From NCBI GenBank assembly GCA_023400335.1, contig JAEXFF010000138.1, forward strand, positions 1 through 6,487: a DNA stretch of 6,487 bases, written 5' to 3'. This DNA comes from Bacteroidota bacterium. Lineage in GTDB: Bacteria; Bacteroidota; Bacteroidia; Bacteroidales; Marinifilaceae. This document shows positions 5,500-6,487 of this stretch, piece by piece. The notes beneath the pieces are model-generated. The model was not told the DNA's origin. It saw only the letters and a program-made list of their open reading frames with translations, and did no database searches. The position numbers and the translations under genes are program-made. Position 1 is the stretch's first letter. Each line of letters opens with the position of its first letter.

Positions 5500-6487
5500 A
5501 AAAATCGGCTTGTCAAATATTTCCGTACCGGTATATCATACAGTTTCAAACAGATATAAGCCAGAAGAATGCTTCCGATCACCACTCCTGCTGCTCCGGG
5601 TAATGATTCCCGGAAAGTAAGCTGGTTATTCTTTACCCAGGCATAATACAAATAAATAAAAGGATAATGTACCATATACAGAGGATATGAAATCTCTCCT
5701 AAGAATTTGCATAGCCGGGTGGTATACTTATCAGTCGTTTTTCCTGAGGCTCCCAGATAGACAAGAATAGGAAAAAGCAGAGCAAAGCATACCGTATCAT
5801 ACAGCCCGTTCATCCACAAATATTCCGCTCCGCCTATACGGGGTACGGACAGGAGGACAACAATAGACAGACTGCAGATCCAAAAAGCTCCCTTTATGTT
5901 AGCAGGCTTGAAAATACGGAAAAGGAGCAGTCCCGCAGAAAAAGAAAATAACAGCCGTAAGAATCCCGCGGTAAATTCTATCCCCGTCAGGGAAAATCCG
6001 GCACATATATCTCCGTAAGGACCTCCAATGGCAAATACCGCTAATCCGCATCCGGCAAAGAAAACTAAACCCGAAAGAGCTTTGGTAGAAAATTTACGGA
6101 TAAATAAAGCATAAAGAATATTACCGATATACTCAAAGAATAAAGACCAGCTTGGGCCATTTAAAGGATACATTTCTCCCAAACCGCGGATTTCGGTTCC
6201 GGGAGTAGCTGGAATCAATAATGCGTTGATAAATGTGGCGGTAAGCAAAGCCAGTACCGTTACTTTCGATACGTCCCATACGGGGCAGCCTTGAAAATAA
6301 AACACAACGGCTCCTATCAAAGCTCCCATCACTACCATCGGATGCAGGCGTATCACCCTGCGTTTGAGGAATTCTTTTATTTTCATTTTCCCCCAACGGT
6401 CGTCATAAGCATAACCGATGACAAATCCGGATAATATAAAGAAGAAGTCGACTGCTAAATAACCGTGATTGATTCTCTGATCTATAT
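5487..6487 (-). CDS. Membrane acyltransferase, Acyltransferase_3/OafA-like, N-terminus beyond window
   Basis: The stop is TAA at 5489-5487. The frame has an ATG at 6386, but it is open to the right edge and the upstream residues include HGYLAVDFFFILSGFVIGYAY, a typical Acyltransferase_3 N-terminal motif. The gene therefore continues past 6487 and ATG 6386 is an internal methionine. 332 residues are visible. In that numbering there are about ten hydrophobic segments (roughly 9-27, 49-64, 75-92, 113-129, 136-155, 175-192, 199-215, 229-246, 262-284, 296-317). Family motifs include KRRVIRLHP (41-49), NGPSWSLFFE (109-118), LGEISYPLYMVHYP (262-275) and DIPVRKYL (317-324). Such inner-membrane enzymes transfer acetyl or other acyl groups to surface sugars, for example on O-antigen, capsule or peptidoglycan. 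The first transmembrane helix, with the usual conserved His, is outside the window. The acceptor cannot be told, and no glycosyltransferases adjoin it here. It converges on the sensor kinase with 34 bp between stops. Confidence 0.88.
   Translation of the reverse strand, partial: IDQRINHGYLAVDFFFILSGFVIGYAYDDRWGKMKIKEFLKRRVIRLHPMVVMGALIGAVVFYFQGCPVWDVSKVTVLALLTATFINALLIPATPGTEIRGLGEMYPLNGPSWSLFFEYIGNILYALFIRKFSTKALSGLVFFAGCGLAVFAIGGPYGDICAGFSLTGIEFTAGFLRLLFSFSAGLLLFRIFKPANIKGAFWICSLSIVVLLSVPRIGGAEYLWMNGLYDTVCFALLFPILVYLGASGKTTDKYTTRLCKFLGEISYPLYMVHYPFIYLYYAWVKNNQLTFRESLPGAAGVVIGSILLAYICLKLYDIPVRKYLTSRFLKQK

Noticed and set aside
6133..6396. Second minus-strand frame overlapping the acyltransferase
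   Set aside because: It is offset from the acyltransferase frame, which has strong family motifs over the same bases; the translated product is low-quality and unlike any family I know.

Overview
The window looks like a chromosomal segment of a Bacteroidota bacterium, most likely order Bacteroidales (gut genera such as Odoribacter, Butyricimonas or Parabacteroides are guesses). Three things point there: promoter boxes of the TAnnTTTG type (TATCTTTG at 246-253, TACATTTG at 2649-2656), start codons preceded by A/T-rich sequence with no clear Shine-Dalgarno motif, and the protein families present. I could not search a database, so family calls rest on motifs read by eye.

Left part (1-1700). A partial minus-strand gene at the left edge encodes the exported N-terminus of a probable cell-wall lytic transglycosylase. 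It is divergent from a complete plus-strand gene (312-1475) for a MalY/PatB-type PLP-dependent C-S lyase. The 82-bp gap between them carries a perfect 7-bp palindrome that overlaps the plus-strand promoter box. A strong intrinsic terminator (1661-1698) lies about 185 bp beyond the lyase stop codon.

Middle part (1476-2683). This is A/T-rich and mostly non-coding. It holds a family of short degenerate repeats, several weak hairpins, and one small unrecognised gene (2104-2358, 84 codons) with a helix-turn-helix-like segment.

Right part (2684-6487). A large soluble sensor histidine kinase (922 aa, PAS-GAF-PAS-PAS-PAS-HisKA-HATPase_c) has its own promoter and no response regulator beside it. It converges, across a 34-bp gap with a terminator-like hairpin, on a minus-strand membrane acyltransferase of the Acyltransferase_3/OafA family. 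That gene runs off the right edge; its reading frame stays open past the internal ATG at 6386, so the N-terminus lies outside the window.

The genes do not form an obvious operon: adjacent pairs are divergent, convergent or separated by long gaps with terminators. Cell-envelope work (transglycosylase, acyltransferase), sulfur amino acid metabolism (C-S lyase) and signalling (kinase, possible small DNA-binding protein) are side by side with no clear pathway link. I see no CRISPR array, tRNA, rRNA, transposase or integrase. I found no convincing new system; the points most worth checking are the orphan multi-sensor kinase, the small gene in its A/T-rich surroundings, and the divergent palindrome.
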